Assembly (NCBI GenBank): GCA_037349105.1 | Contig: JAYJMM010000009.1 | Span: 4,833,001 to 4,897,000 of the forward strand | Direction: 5' to 3' | Length of the DNA: 64,000 bases | Origin: Limnomonas spitsbergensis | Lineage: Eukaryota > Chlorophyta > Chlorophyceae > Chlamydomonadales | Part shown: positions 1 through 10,110 of the stretch, piece by piece | Position numbering within the stretch: position 1 is the first letter of the stretch | Layout of the letters: every line of letters begins with the position of its first letter | Made by a program: the position numbers and the translations under genes | The notes under the pieces: model-generated | Databases searched by the model: none | What the model was told of the DNA's origin: nothing | Seen by the model: the letters and a program-made list of their open reading frames with translations, nothing else

Positions 1-3000
1 CACCCTGCCCTTCCTCCTCCCCCCCGCTCACCCTGCCCTTCCTCCTACCCCCCGCTCACCCTGCCCTTCCTTCTCCCCCCCGCTCCCCCTTCCCTTCCTC
101 CTCCCCCCCGCTCACCCTGCCCTTCCACCTCCCCCCGCTCACCCTGCCCTTCCTCCTCCCCCCCGCTCACCCTGCCCTTCCTCCTCCCCCCCGCTCACCC
201 TGCCCTTCCTCCTCCCCCCCGCTCACCCTGCTCTTCCTCCTCCCCCCCGCTCACCCTGCCCTTCCTCCTCCCCCCCGCTCACCCTGCCCTTCCTCCTCCC
301 CCCCGCTCACCCTGCCCTTCCTCCTCCCCCCCGCTCCCCCTTCCCTTCCTCCTCCCCCCCGCTCACCCTGCCCTTCCTCCTACCCCCCGCTCACCCTGCC
401 CTTCCTCCTCCCCCCCGCTCACCCTGCCCTTCCTCCTCCCCCCCGCTCACCCTGCCCTTCCTCCTCCCCCCCGCTCACCCTGCCCTTCCTCCTCCCCCCC
501 GCTCACCCTGCCCTTCCACCTCCCCCCCGCTCACCCTGCCCTTCCTCCTCCCCCCCGCTCACCCTGCCCTTCCTCCTCCCCCCCGCTCACCCTGCCCTTC
601 CTTCTCCCCCCCGCTCACCCTGCCCTTCCTCCTACCCCCCGCTCACCCTGCCCTTCCTCCTCCCCCCCGCTCACCCTGCCCTTCCTCCTCCCCCCCGCTC
701 ACCCTGCCCTTCCTCCTACCCCCCGCTCACCCTGCCCTTCCTCCTCCCCCCCGCTCACCCTGCCCTTCCACCTCCCCCCTGCTCACCCTGCCCTTCCTCC
801 TCCCCCCCGCTCACCCTGCCCTTCCTCCTACCCCCCGGTCACCCTGCCCTTCCTCCTCCCCCCCGCTCACCCTGCCCTTCCTCCTACCCCCCGCTCACCC
901 TGCCCTTCCTCCTCCCCCCCGCTCACCCTGCCCTTCCACCTCCCCCCCGCTCACCCTGCCCTTCCACCTCCCCCCCGCTCACCCTGCCCTTCCTCCTCCC
1001 CCCCGCTCACCCTGCCCTTCCTCCTCCCCCCCGCTCACCCTGCCCTTCCTCCTCCCCCCCGCTCACCCTGCCCTTCCTCCTCCCCCCCACTCACCCTGCC
1101 CTTCCTCCTCCCCCCCGCTCACCCTGCCCTTCCTCCTCCCCCCCGCTCACCCTGCCCTTCCTCCTCCCCCCCGCTCACCCTGCCCTTCCTCCTCCCCCCC
1201 GCTCACCCTGCCCTTCCTCCTCCCCTCCGCTCACCCTGCCCTTCCTCCTCCCCCCCGCTCACCCTGCCCTTCCTCCTCCCCCCCGCTCACCCTGCCCTTC
1301 CTCCTCCCCCCCGCTCACCCTGCCCTTCCTCCTCCCCCCCGCTCACCCTGCCCTTCCTCCTCCCCCCCGCTCACCCTGCCCTTCCTTCTCCCCCCCGCTC
1401 CCCCTTCCCTTCCTCCTCCCCCCCGCTCACCCTGCCCTTCCTCCTCCCCCCCGCTCACCCTGCCCTTCCTCCTCCCCCCCGCTCACCCTGCCCTTCCTCC
1501 TCCCCCCCGCTCACCCTGCCCTTCCTCCTCCCCCCCGCTCACCCTGCCCTTCCTCCTCCCCCCCGCTCACCCTGCCCTTCCTCCTCCCCCCCGCTCACCC
1601 TGCCCTTCCTCCTCCCCCCCGCTCACCCTGCCCTTCCTCCTCCCCCCCGCTCACCCTGCCCTTCCTCCTCCCCCCCGCTCACCCTGCCCTTCCTCCTCCC
1701 CCCCGCTCACCCTGCCCTTCCTCCTCCCCCCGCTCACCCAGCCCTTCCTCCTACCCCCCGCTCACCCTGCCCTTCCTTCTCCCCCCCGCTCACCCTGCCC
1801 TTCCTCCTACCCCCCGCTCACCCTGCCCTTCCTCCTCCCCCCCGCTCACCCTGCCCTTCCTTCTCCCCCCCGCTCACCCTGCCCTTCCTTCTCCCCCCCG
1901 CTCACCCTGCCCTTCCTCCTCCCCCCCGCTCACCCTGCCCTTCCTCCTCCCCCCCGCTCACCCTGCCCTTCCTCCTCCCCCCCGCTCACCCTGCCCTTCC
2001 TCCTCCCCCCCGCTCACCCTGCCCTTCCTCCTCCCCCCCGCTCACCCTGCCCTTCCTCCTACCCCCCGCTCACCCTGCCCTTCCTTCTCCCCCCCGCTCC
2101 CCCTTCCCTTCCTCCTCCCCCCCGCTCACCCTGCCCTTCCACCTCCCCCCCGCTCACCCTGCCCTTCCTCCTCCCCCCCGCTCACCCTGCCCTTCCTCCT
2201 CCCCCCCGCTCACCCTGCCCTTCCTCCTCCCCCCCGCTCACCCTGCTCTTCCTCCTCCCCCCCGCTCACCCTGCCCTTCCTCCTCCCCCCCGCTCACCCT
2301 GCCCTTCCTCCTCCCCCCCGCTCACCCTGCCCTTCCTCCTCCCCCCCGCTCCCCCTTCCCTTCCTCCTCCCCCCCGCTCACCCTGCCCTTCCTCCTACCC
2401 CCCGCTCACCCTGCCCTTCCTCCTCCCCCCCGCTCACCCTGCCCTTCCTCCTCCCCCCCGCTCACCCTGCCCTTCCTCCTCCCCCCCGCTCACCCTGCCC
2501 TTCCTCCTCCCCCCCGCTCACCCTGCCCTTCCACCTCCCCCCCGCTCACCCTGCCCTTCCTCCTCCCCCCCGCTCACCCTGCCCTTCCTCCTCCCCCCCG
2601 CTCACCCTGCCCTTCCTTCTCCCCCCCGCTCACCCTGCCCTTCCTCCTCCCCCCCGCTCACCCTGCCCTTCCTCCTCCCCCCCGCTCACCCTGCCCTTCC
2701 TCCTCCCCCCCGCTCACCCTGCCCTTCCTCCTACCCCCCGCTCACCCTGCCCTTCCTCCTCCCCCCCGCTCACCCTGCCCTTCCTCCTCCCCCCCGCTCA
2801 CCCTGCCCTTCCTCCTCCCCCCGCTCACCCTACCCTTCCACCTCCCCCCCGCTCACCCTGCCCTTCCTCCTCCCCCCCGCTCACCCTGCCCTTCCTTCTC
2901 CCCCCCGCTCACCCTGCCCTTCCTCCTCCCCCCCGCTCACCCTGCCCTTCCTCCTCCCCCCCGCTCACCCTGCCCTTCCTCCTCCCCCCCGCTCACCCTG

Positions 3001-6000
3001 CCCTTCCTTCTCCCCCCCGCTCACCCTGCCCTTCCTCCTCCCCCCCGCTCACCCTGCCCTTCCTCCTCCCCCCCGCTCACCCTGCCCTTCCTCCTCCCCC
3101 CCGCTCACCCTGCCCTTCCTCCTACCCCCCGCTCACCCTGCCCTTCCTCCTCCCCCCCGCTCACCCTGCCCTTCCACCTCCCCCCCGCTCACCCTGCCCT
3201 TCCTCCTCCCCCCCGCTCACCCTGCCCTTCCTCCTACCCCCCGCTCACCCTGCCCTTCCTCCTCCCCTCGCTCACCCTGCCCTTCCTCCTCCCCCCCGCT
3301 CACCCTGCCCTTCCTCCTCCCCCCCGCTCACCCTGCCCTTCCACCTCCCCCCCGCTCACCCTGCCCTTCCACCTCCCCCCCGCTCACCCTGCCCTTCCTC
3401 CTCCCCCCAGCTCACCCTGCCCTTCCTCCTCCCCCCCGCTCACCCTGCCCTTCCTCCTACCCCCCGCTCACCCTGCCCTTCCTCCTCCCCCCCGCTCACC
3501 CTGCCCTTCCTCCTCCCCCCCGCTCACCCTGCCCTTCCTCCTCCCCCCCGCTCACCCTGCCCTTCCTCCTCCCCCCCGCTCACCCTGCCCTTCCTCCTCC
3601 CCCCCGCTCACCCTGCCCTTCCTCCTCCCCCCCGCTCACCCTGCCCTTCCTCCTCCCCCCCGCTCACCCTGCCCTTCCTCCTCCCCCCCGCTCACCCTGC
3701 CCTTCCTCCTCCCCCCCACTCACCCTGCCCTTCCTCCTCCCCCCCGCTCACCCTGCCCTTCCTCCTCCCCCCCGCTCACCCTGCCCTTCCTCCTCCCCCC
3801 CGCTCACCCTGCCCTTCCTCCTCCCCCCCGCTCACCCTGCCCTTCCTCCTCCCCCCCGCTCACCCTGCCCTTCCTCCTCCCCCCCGCTCACCCTGCCCTT
3901 CCTCCTCCCCCCCGCTCACCCTGCCCTTCCTCCTACCCCCCGCTCACCCTGCCCTTCCTTCTCCCCCCCGCTCCCCCTTCCCTTCCTCCTCCCCCCCGCT
4001 CACCCTGCCCTTCCACCTCCCCCCCGCTCACCCTGCCCTTCCTCCTCCCCCCCGCTCACCCTGCCCTTCCTCCTCCCCCCCGCTCACCCTGCCCTTCCTC
4101 CTCCCCCCCGCTCACCCTGCTCTTCCTCCTCCCCCCCGCTCACCCTGCCCTTCCTCCTCCCCCCCGCTCACCCTGCCCTTCCTCCTCCCCCCCGCTCACC
4201 CTGCCCTTCCTCCTCCCCCCCGCTCCCCCTTCCCTTCCTCCTCCCCCCCGCTCACCCTGCCCTTCCTCCTACCCCCCGCTCACCCTGCCCTTCCTCCTCC
4301 CCCCCGCTCACCCTGCCCTTCCTCCTCCCCCCCGCTCACCCTGCCCTTCCTCCTCCCCCCCGCTCACCCTGCCCTTCCTCCTCCCCCCCGCTCACCCTGC
4401 CCTTCCACCTCCCCCCCGCTCACCCTGCCCTTCCTCCTCCCCCCCGCTCACCCTGCCCTTCCTCCTCCCCCCCGCTCACCCTGCCCTTCCTTCTCCCCCC
4501 CGCTCACCCTGCCCTTCCTCCTACCCCCCGCTCACCCTGCCCTTCCTCCTCCCCCCCGCTCACCCTGCCCTTCCTCCTCCCCCCCGCTCACCCTGCCCTT
4601 CCTCCTACCCCCCGCTCACCCTGCCCTTCCTCCTCCCCCCCGCTCACCCTGCCCTTCCACCTCCCCCCCGCTCACCCTGCCCTTCCTCCTCCCCCCCGCT
4701 CACCCTGCCCTTCCTCCTCCCCCCCGCTCACCCTGCCCTTCCTCCTCCCCCCCGCTCACCCTGCCCTTCCTCCTACCCCCCGCTCACCCTGCCCTTCCTC
4801 CTCCCCCCCGCTCACCCTGCCCTTCCTTCTCCCCCCCGCTCACCCTGCCCTTCCACCTCCCCCCCGCTCACCCTGCCCTTCCTCCTCCCCCCCGCTCACC
4901 CTGCCCTTCCTCCTCCCCCCCGCTCACCCTGCCCTTCCTCCTCCCCCCCGCTCACCCTGCCCTTCCTCCTCCCCCCCACTCACCCTGCCCTTCCTCCTCC
5001 CCCCCGCTCACCCTGCCCTTCCTCCTCCCCCCCGCTCACCCTGCCCTTCCTCCTCCCCCCCGCTCACCCTGCCCTTCCTCCTCCCCCCCGCTCACCCTGC
5101 CCTTCCTCCTCCCCTCCGCTCACCCTGCCCTTCCTCCTCCCCCCCGCTCACCCTGCCCTTCCTCCTCCCCCCCGCTCACCCTGCCCTTCCTCCTCCCCCC
5201 CGCTCACCCTGCCCTTCCTCCTCCCCCCCGCTCACCCTGCCCTTCCTCCTCCCCCCCGCTCACCCTGCCCTTCCTTCTCCCCCCCGCTCCCCCTTCCCTT
5301 CCTCCTCCCCCCCGCTCACCCTGCCCTTCCTCCTCCCCCCCGCTCACCCTGCCCTTCCTCCTCCCCCCCGCTCACCCTGCCCTTCCTCCTACCCCCCGCT
5401 CACCCTGCCCTTCCTCCTCCCCCCCGCTCACCCTGCCCTTCCTCCTCCCCCCCGCTCACCCTGCCCTTCCTCCTCCCCCCCGCTCACCCTGCCCTTCCTC
5501 CTCCCCCCCGCTCACCCTGCCCTTCCTCCTCCCCCCCGCTCACCCTGCCCTTCCTCCTCCCCCCCGCTCACCCTGCCCTTCCTCCTCCCCCCCGCTCACC
5601 CTGCCCTTCCTCCTCCCCCCCGCTCACCCAGCCCTTCCTCCTCCCCCCGCTCACCCTGCCCTTCCTTCTCCCCCCCGCTCACCCTGCCCTTCCTCCTACC
5701 CCCCGCTCACCCTGCCCTTCCTCCTCCCCCCCGCTCACCCTGCCCTTCCTTCTCCCCCCCGCTCACCCTGCCCTTCCTTCTCCCCCCCGCTCACCCTGCC
5801 CTTCCTCCTCCCCCCCGCTCACCCTGCCCTTCCTCCTCCCCCCCGCTCACCCTGCCCTTCCTCCTCCCCCCCGCTCACCCTGCCCTTCCTCCTCCCCCCC
5901 GCTCACCCTGCCCTTCCTCCTCCCCCCCGCTCACCCTGCCCTTCCTCCTCCCCCCCGCTCACCCTGCCCTTCCTCCTACCCCCCGCTCACCCTGCCCTTC

Positions 6001-8733
6001 CTTCTCCCCCCCGCTCCCCCTTCCCTTCCTCCTCCCCCCCGCTCACCCTGCCCTTCCACCTCCCCCCCGCTCACCCTGCCCTTCCTCCTCCCCCCCGCTC
6101 ACCCTGCCCTTCCTCCTCCCCCCCGCTCACCCTGCCCTTCCTCCTCCCCCCCGCTCACCCTGCTCTTCCTCCTCCCCCCCGCTCACCCTGCCCTTCCTCC
6201 TCCCCCCCGCTCACCCTGCCCTTCCTCCTCCCCCCCGCTCACCCTGCCCTTCCTCCTCCCCCCCGCTCCCCCTTCCCTTCCTCCTCCCCCCCGCTCACCC
6301 TGCCCTTCCTCCTACCCCCCGCTCACCCTGCCCTTCCTCCTCCCCCCCGCTCACCCTGCCCTTCCTCCTCCCCCCCGCTCACCCTGCCCTTCCTCCTCCC
6401 CCCCGCTCACCCTGCCCTTCCTCCTCCCCCCCGCTCACCCTGCCCTTCCACCTCCCCCCCGCTCACCCTGCCCTTCCTCCTCCCCCCCGCTCACCCTGCC
6501 CTTCCTCCTCCCCCCCGCTCACCCTGCCCTTCCTTCTCCCCCCCGCTCACCCTGCCCTTCCTCCTACCCCCCCGCTCACCCTGCCCTTCCTCCTCCCCCC
6601 CGCTCACCCTGCCCTTCCTCCTCCCCCCCGCTCACCCTGCCCTTCCTCCTACCCCCCGCTCACCCTGCCCTTCCTCCTCCCCCCCGCTCACCCTGCCCTT
6701 CCACCTCCCCCCCGCTCACCCTGCCCTTCCTCCTCCCCCCCGCTCACCCTGCCCTTCCTCCTACCCCCCGCTCACCCTGCCCTTCCTCCTCCCCCCCGCT
6801 CACCCTGCCCTTCCTCCTACCCCCCGCTCACCCTGCCCTTCCTCCTCCCCCCCGCTCACCCTGCCCTTCCACCTCCCCCCCGCTCACCCTGCCCTTCCAC
6901 CTCCCCCCCGCTCACCCTGCCCTTCCTCCTCCCCCCCGCTCACCCTGCCCTTCCTCCTCCCCCCCGCTCACCCTGCCCTTCCTCCTCCCCCCCGCTCACC
7001 CTGCCCTTCCTCCTCCCCCCACTCACCCTGCCCTTCCTCCTCCCCCCCGCTCACCCTGCCCTTCCTCCTCCCCCCCGCTCACCCTGCCCTTCCTCCTCCC
7101 CCCCGCTCACCCTGCCCTTCCTCCTACCCCCCGCTCACCCTGCCCTTCCTCCTCCCCTCCGCTCACCCTGCCCTTCCTCCTCCCCCCCGCTCACCCTGCC
7201 CTTCCTCCTCCCCCCCGCTCACCCTGCCCTTCCTCCTCCCCCCCGCTCACCCTGCCCTTCCTCCTCCCCCCCGCTCACCCTGCCCTTCCTCCTCCCCCCA
7301 GCTCACCCTGCCCTTCCTTCTCCCCCCCGCTCCCCCTTCCCTTCCTCCTCCCCCCCGCTCACCCTGCCCTTCCTCCTCCCCCCCGCTCACCCTGCCCTTC
7401 CTCCTCCCCCCCGCTCACCCTGCCCTTCCTCCTACCCCCCGCTCACCCTGCCCTTCCTCCTCCCCCCCGCTCACCCTGCCCTTCCTCCTCCCCCCCGCTC
7501 ACCCTGCCCTTCCTCCTCCCCCCCGCTCACCCTGCCCTTCCTCCTCCCCCCCGCTCACCCTGCCCTTCCTCCTCCCCCCCGCTCACCCTGCCCTTCCTCC
7601 TCCCCCCCGCTCACCCTGCCCTTCCTCCTCCCCCCCGCTCACCCTGCCCTTCCTCCTCCCCCCCGCTCACCCAGCCCTTCCTCCTACCCCCCGCTCACCC
7701 TGCCCTTCCTTCTCCCCCCCGCTCACCCTGCCCTTCCTCCTACCCCCCGCTCACCCTGCCCTTCCTCCTCCCCCCCGCTCACCCTGCCCTTCCTTCTCCC
7801 CCCCGCTCACCCTGCCCTTCCTTCTCCCCCCCGCTCACCCTGCCCTTCCTCCTCCCCCCCGCTCACCCTGCCCTTCCTCCTCCCCCCCGCTCACCCTGCC
7901 CTTCCTCCTCCCCCCCGCTCACCCTGCCCTTCCTCCTCCCCCCCGCTCACCCTGCCCTTCCTCCTCCCCCCCGCTCACCCTGCCCTTCCTCCTCCCCCCC
8001 CGCTCACCCTGCCCTTCCTCCTTCCCCCCCGCTCACCCTGCCCTTCCTCCTCCCCCCCGCTCACCCTGCCCTTCCACCTCCCCCCCGCTCACCCTGCCCT
8101 TCCTCCTCCCCCCCGCTCACCCTGCCCTTCCTCCTCCCCCCCGCTCACCCTGCCCTTCCTCCTCCCCCCCGCTCACCCTGCCCTTCCTCCTCCCCCCCGC
8201 TCACCCTGCCCTTCCTCCTCCCCCCCGCTCACCCAGCCCTTCCTCCTCCCCCCCGCTCACCCTGCCCTTCCTCCTCCCCCCCGCTCACCCTGCCCTCCTC
8301 CTACCCCCCGCTCACCCTGCCCTTCCTCCTCCCCCCCGCTCACCCTGCCCTTCCTCCTCCCCCCCGCTCACCCTGCCCTTCCTCCTCCCCCCCGCTCACC
8401 CTGCACTCCTCCTACCCCCCGCTCACCCTGCCCTTCCTCCTCCCCCCCGCTCACCCTGCCCTCCTCCTACCCCCCGCTCACCCTGCCCTTCCTCCTCCCC
8501 CCCGCTCACCCTGCCCTTCCTCCTCCCCCCCGCTCACCCTGCCCTTCCTCCTCCCCCCCGCTCACCCTGCCCTTCCTCCTCCCCCCCGCTCACCCTGCCC
8601 TTCCTCCTCCCCCCCGCTCACCCTGCCCTTCCTCCTCCCCCCCGCTCACCCTGCCCTTCCTCCTCCCCCCCGCTCCCCCTTCCCTTCCTCCTCCCCCCCG
8701 CTCACCCTGCCCTTCCTCCTCCCACCCGCTCAC
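1..8733. repeat. 28-bp C-rich minisatellite with higher-order structure
   Basis: About 310 head-to-tail copies of a 28-base unit (core CCCTGCCCTTCCTCCTCCCC followed by CCCGCTCA) fill the left end of the window and run off its edge. Point variants mark individual units: TTCCACC, TTCCTTC, CTCCTAC, GCTCTTCC and a GCTCCCCCTTCCC form. The last form starts at 82, 333, 1397, 2096, 2348, 3970, 4222, 5286, 6013, 6265, 7329 and 8672, so the same spacings (252, 1064, ~700-727) recur, showing a higher-order unit near 1.9-2.05 kb. The other strand is G-rich with runs of seven G in nearly every unit, which could form quadruplexes. It lies 3' of the last visible kinase exon on the minus strand, so it may be inside an intron of that gene or 3' of it. 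No coding potential seen. Confidence 0.97.
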
Positions 8734-10110
8734 TTGGCCTGTCTCTGCGGCTCCCAAGGCCATCGTTCCTCCTCTCAGGAAATTGGACCTGCAGCATCAG
8801 ACACATACTCACAAAGTGATAAAGAAAGCTACGCCCCGTGGGAGGCGCGAGAGTTAAAGTAACAGTGCAGCCCGGGCCGAAGCCACATCCGCGCCATTAC
8901 CGTTACACTCGGATCAGTGCAGAGTGGCAGGTACTATTCCTCGTCATAGGAACACAACGGCATCGCAGCAAACGCGACCTCACATCATTGAAAGATTATG
9001 AAAGTATCTATGCATGATTCCTCGAGCTGTGCCATAACCCAAGGGGGGCCATAACCCAAGGGGGGCGTGGTCTTCTTGCTTTCTCTCTACGCATGAACAG
9101 GGCACACGGTACACGCACATCAGATGTGTGCGGAATGCATCAAAGCACATTCACATCCATTATGTGCAGCGGTGCGCACTCATTTACACTTAGATACTCA
9201 GCATCTTCACAGCATCAGAGCAAGACCTGTGTTCACACAAGAGTAACAGCGCTGTTGAATCAATACAGCACACTCAGCTCAGTGCAGAGTGGCGCTAACT
9301 TCCACACTGCACCCACCGAACTTACCGATCTTATTATGAAGAGCCAGGCAACAATGCCAGCAGGAAAAGCAGTGGGAAATGTTGTCAAGAAGCTGTTTAA
9401 CAGCAGAGCACGTACCTGTATTCAGTTCAGTGCAATGCTTTGAACGCACCTAAACCAATCTTTATTTTAAAACGTACCAGAGCACCATTGGCCTGAGCAG
9501 TAGGGCTTCTTGCATCCTGGCCCCCATGGCCGAAAGCCGCGAGGCAGCTGAATTGCAACTGAAGCATGCTTAATTAATCACTGACCTAAACAGCACCCAC
9601 CCAAGTTAAGGGCCTTCAATGACAGGGCCACAGACAGCAGCATGCGCAGAAATGGCAGAGCGGTGAAATGCCAGGGGGGCAGGTGCAGGGTTCCGGAGCT
9701 GGTAGGCCAGCTGGGTGCATGAATTGTTCAGGATATGGCGGCTACAGCTGTTTGGGGGCGCAGGGTTTAGGGCTCAACTAAAGCCTCTCCAGTCAAAATT
9801 AGTCTAGCTGTCCCCTTCACCCTAACCCAAAGCAGCGAAGCCCACACACCCTATTCCACACTCCCCTCCCTTCCATACCCATCCACACGTGGCATTGATC
9901 TTCTAATTTAGGGTTTAAGGTTCACCTAACCCTACCTGATGTTTTTGTACTTAGGCTGGTAGATTCAGGCTGACCCATACGCACATCTCAAATTGCCAAC
10001 GTTCTTCCGGTTTAGAGTTAAATGACCACAACCTCTTTGATCTTTGGGTCCAGGGGATATTTAATCTTAAGGTCCAGGGTTTAGGTTCAACCACTAAACC
10101 CCCACCCCAC
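8734..10110. other. Non-coding stretch beside minisatellite
   Basis: No exon could be supported here. It holds a ~75-base dispersed repeat (8829-8905), a short direct duplication (AACCCAAGGGGGGC around 9036-9066) and AT-richer unique DNA. Pieces of CCCTAAA-like sequence occur at 9760-10090. It may be intron of the minus-strand kinase gene, whose later exons are not visible. Confidence 0.5.
8829..8905 (+). repeat. Dispersed repeat family C, copy 1
   Basis: Starts near TACGCCCCGTGGGAGGCG and ends near CCACATCCGCGCCATTACCG. Clear relatives are at 61067-61145 and 63416-63476 in the same orientation. This copy lies within 100 bases of the 28-bp minisatellite, and the 61 kb copy directly abuts a 20-bp minisatellite. 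Nature unknown. Confidence 0.75.

Noticed and set aside
1..8733. CRISPR-like array with 28-base repeats
   Set aside because: Units are contiguous with no spacers, and the context is a eukaryotic genome.
9958..10060. Fourth kinase exon (minus strand, EERWQFEMCVW)
   Set aside because: Weakly resembles the EFGEMEVW part of STN7 but lacks a donor and runs into TAA; acceptor choice is arbitrary.
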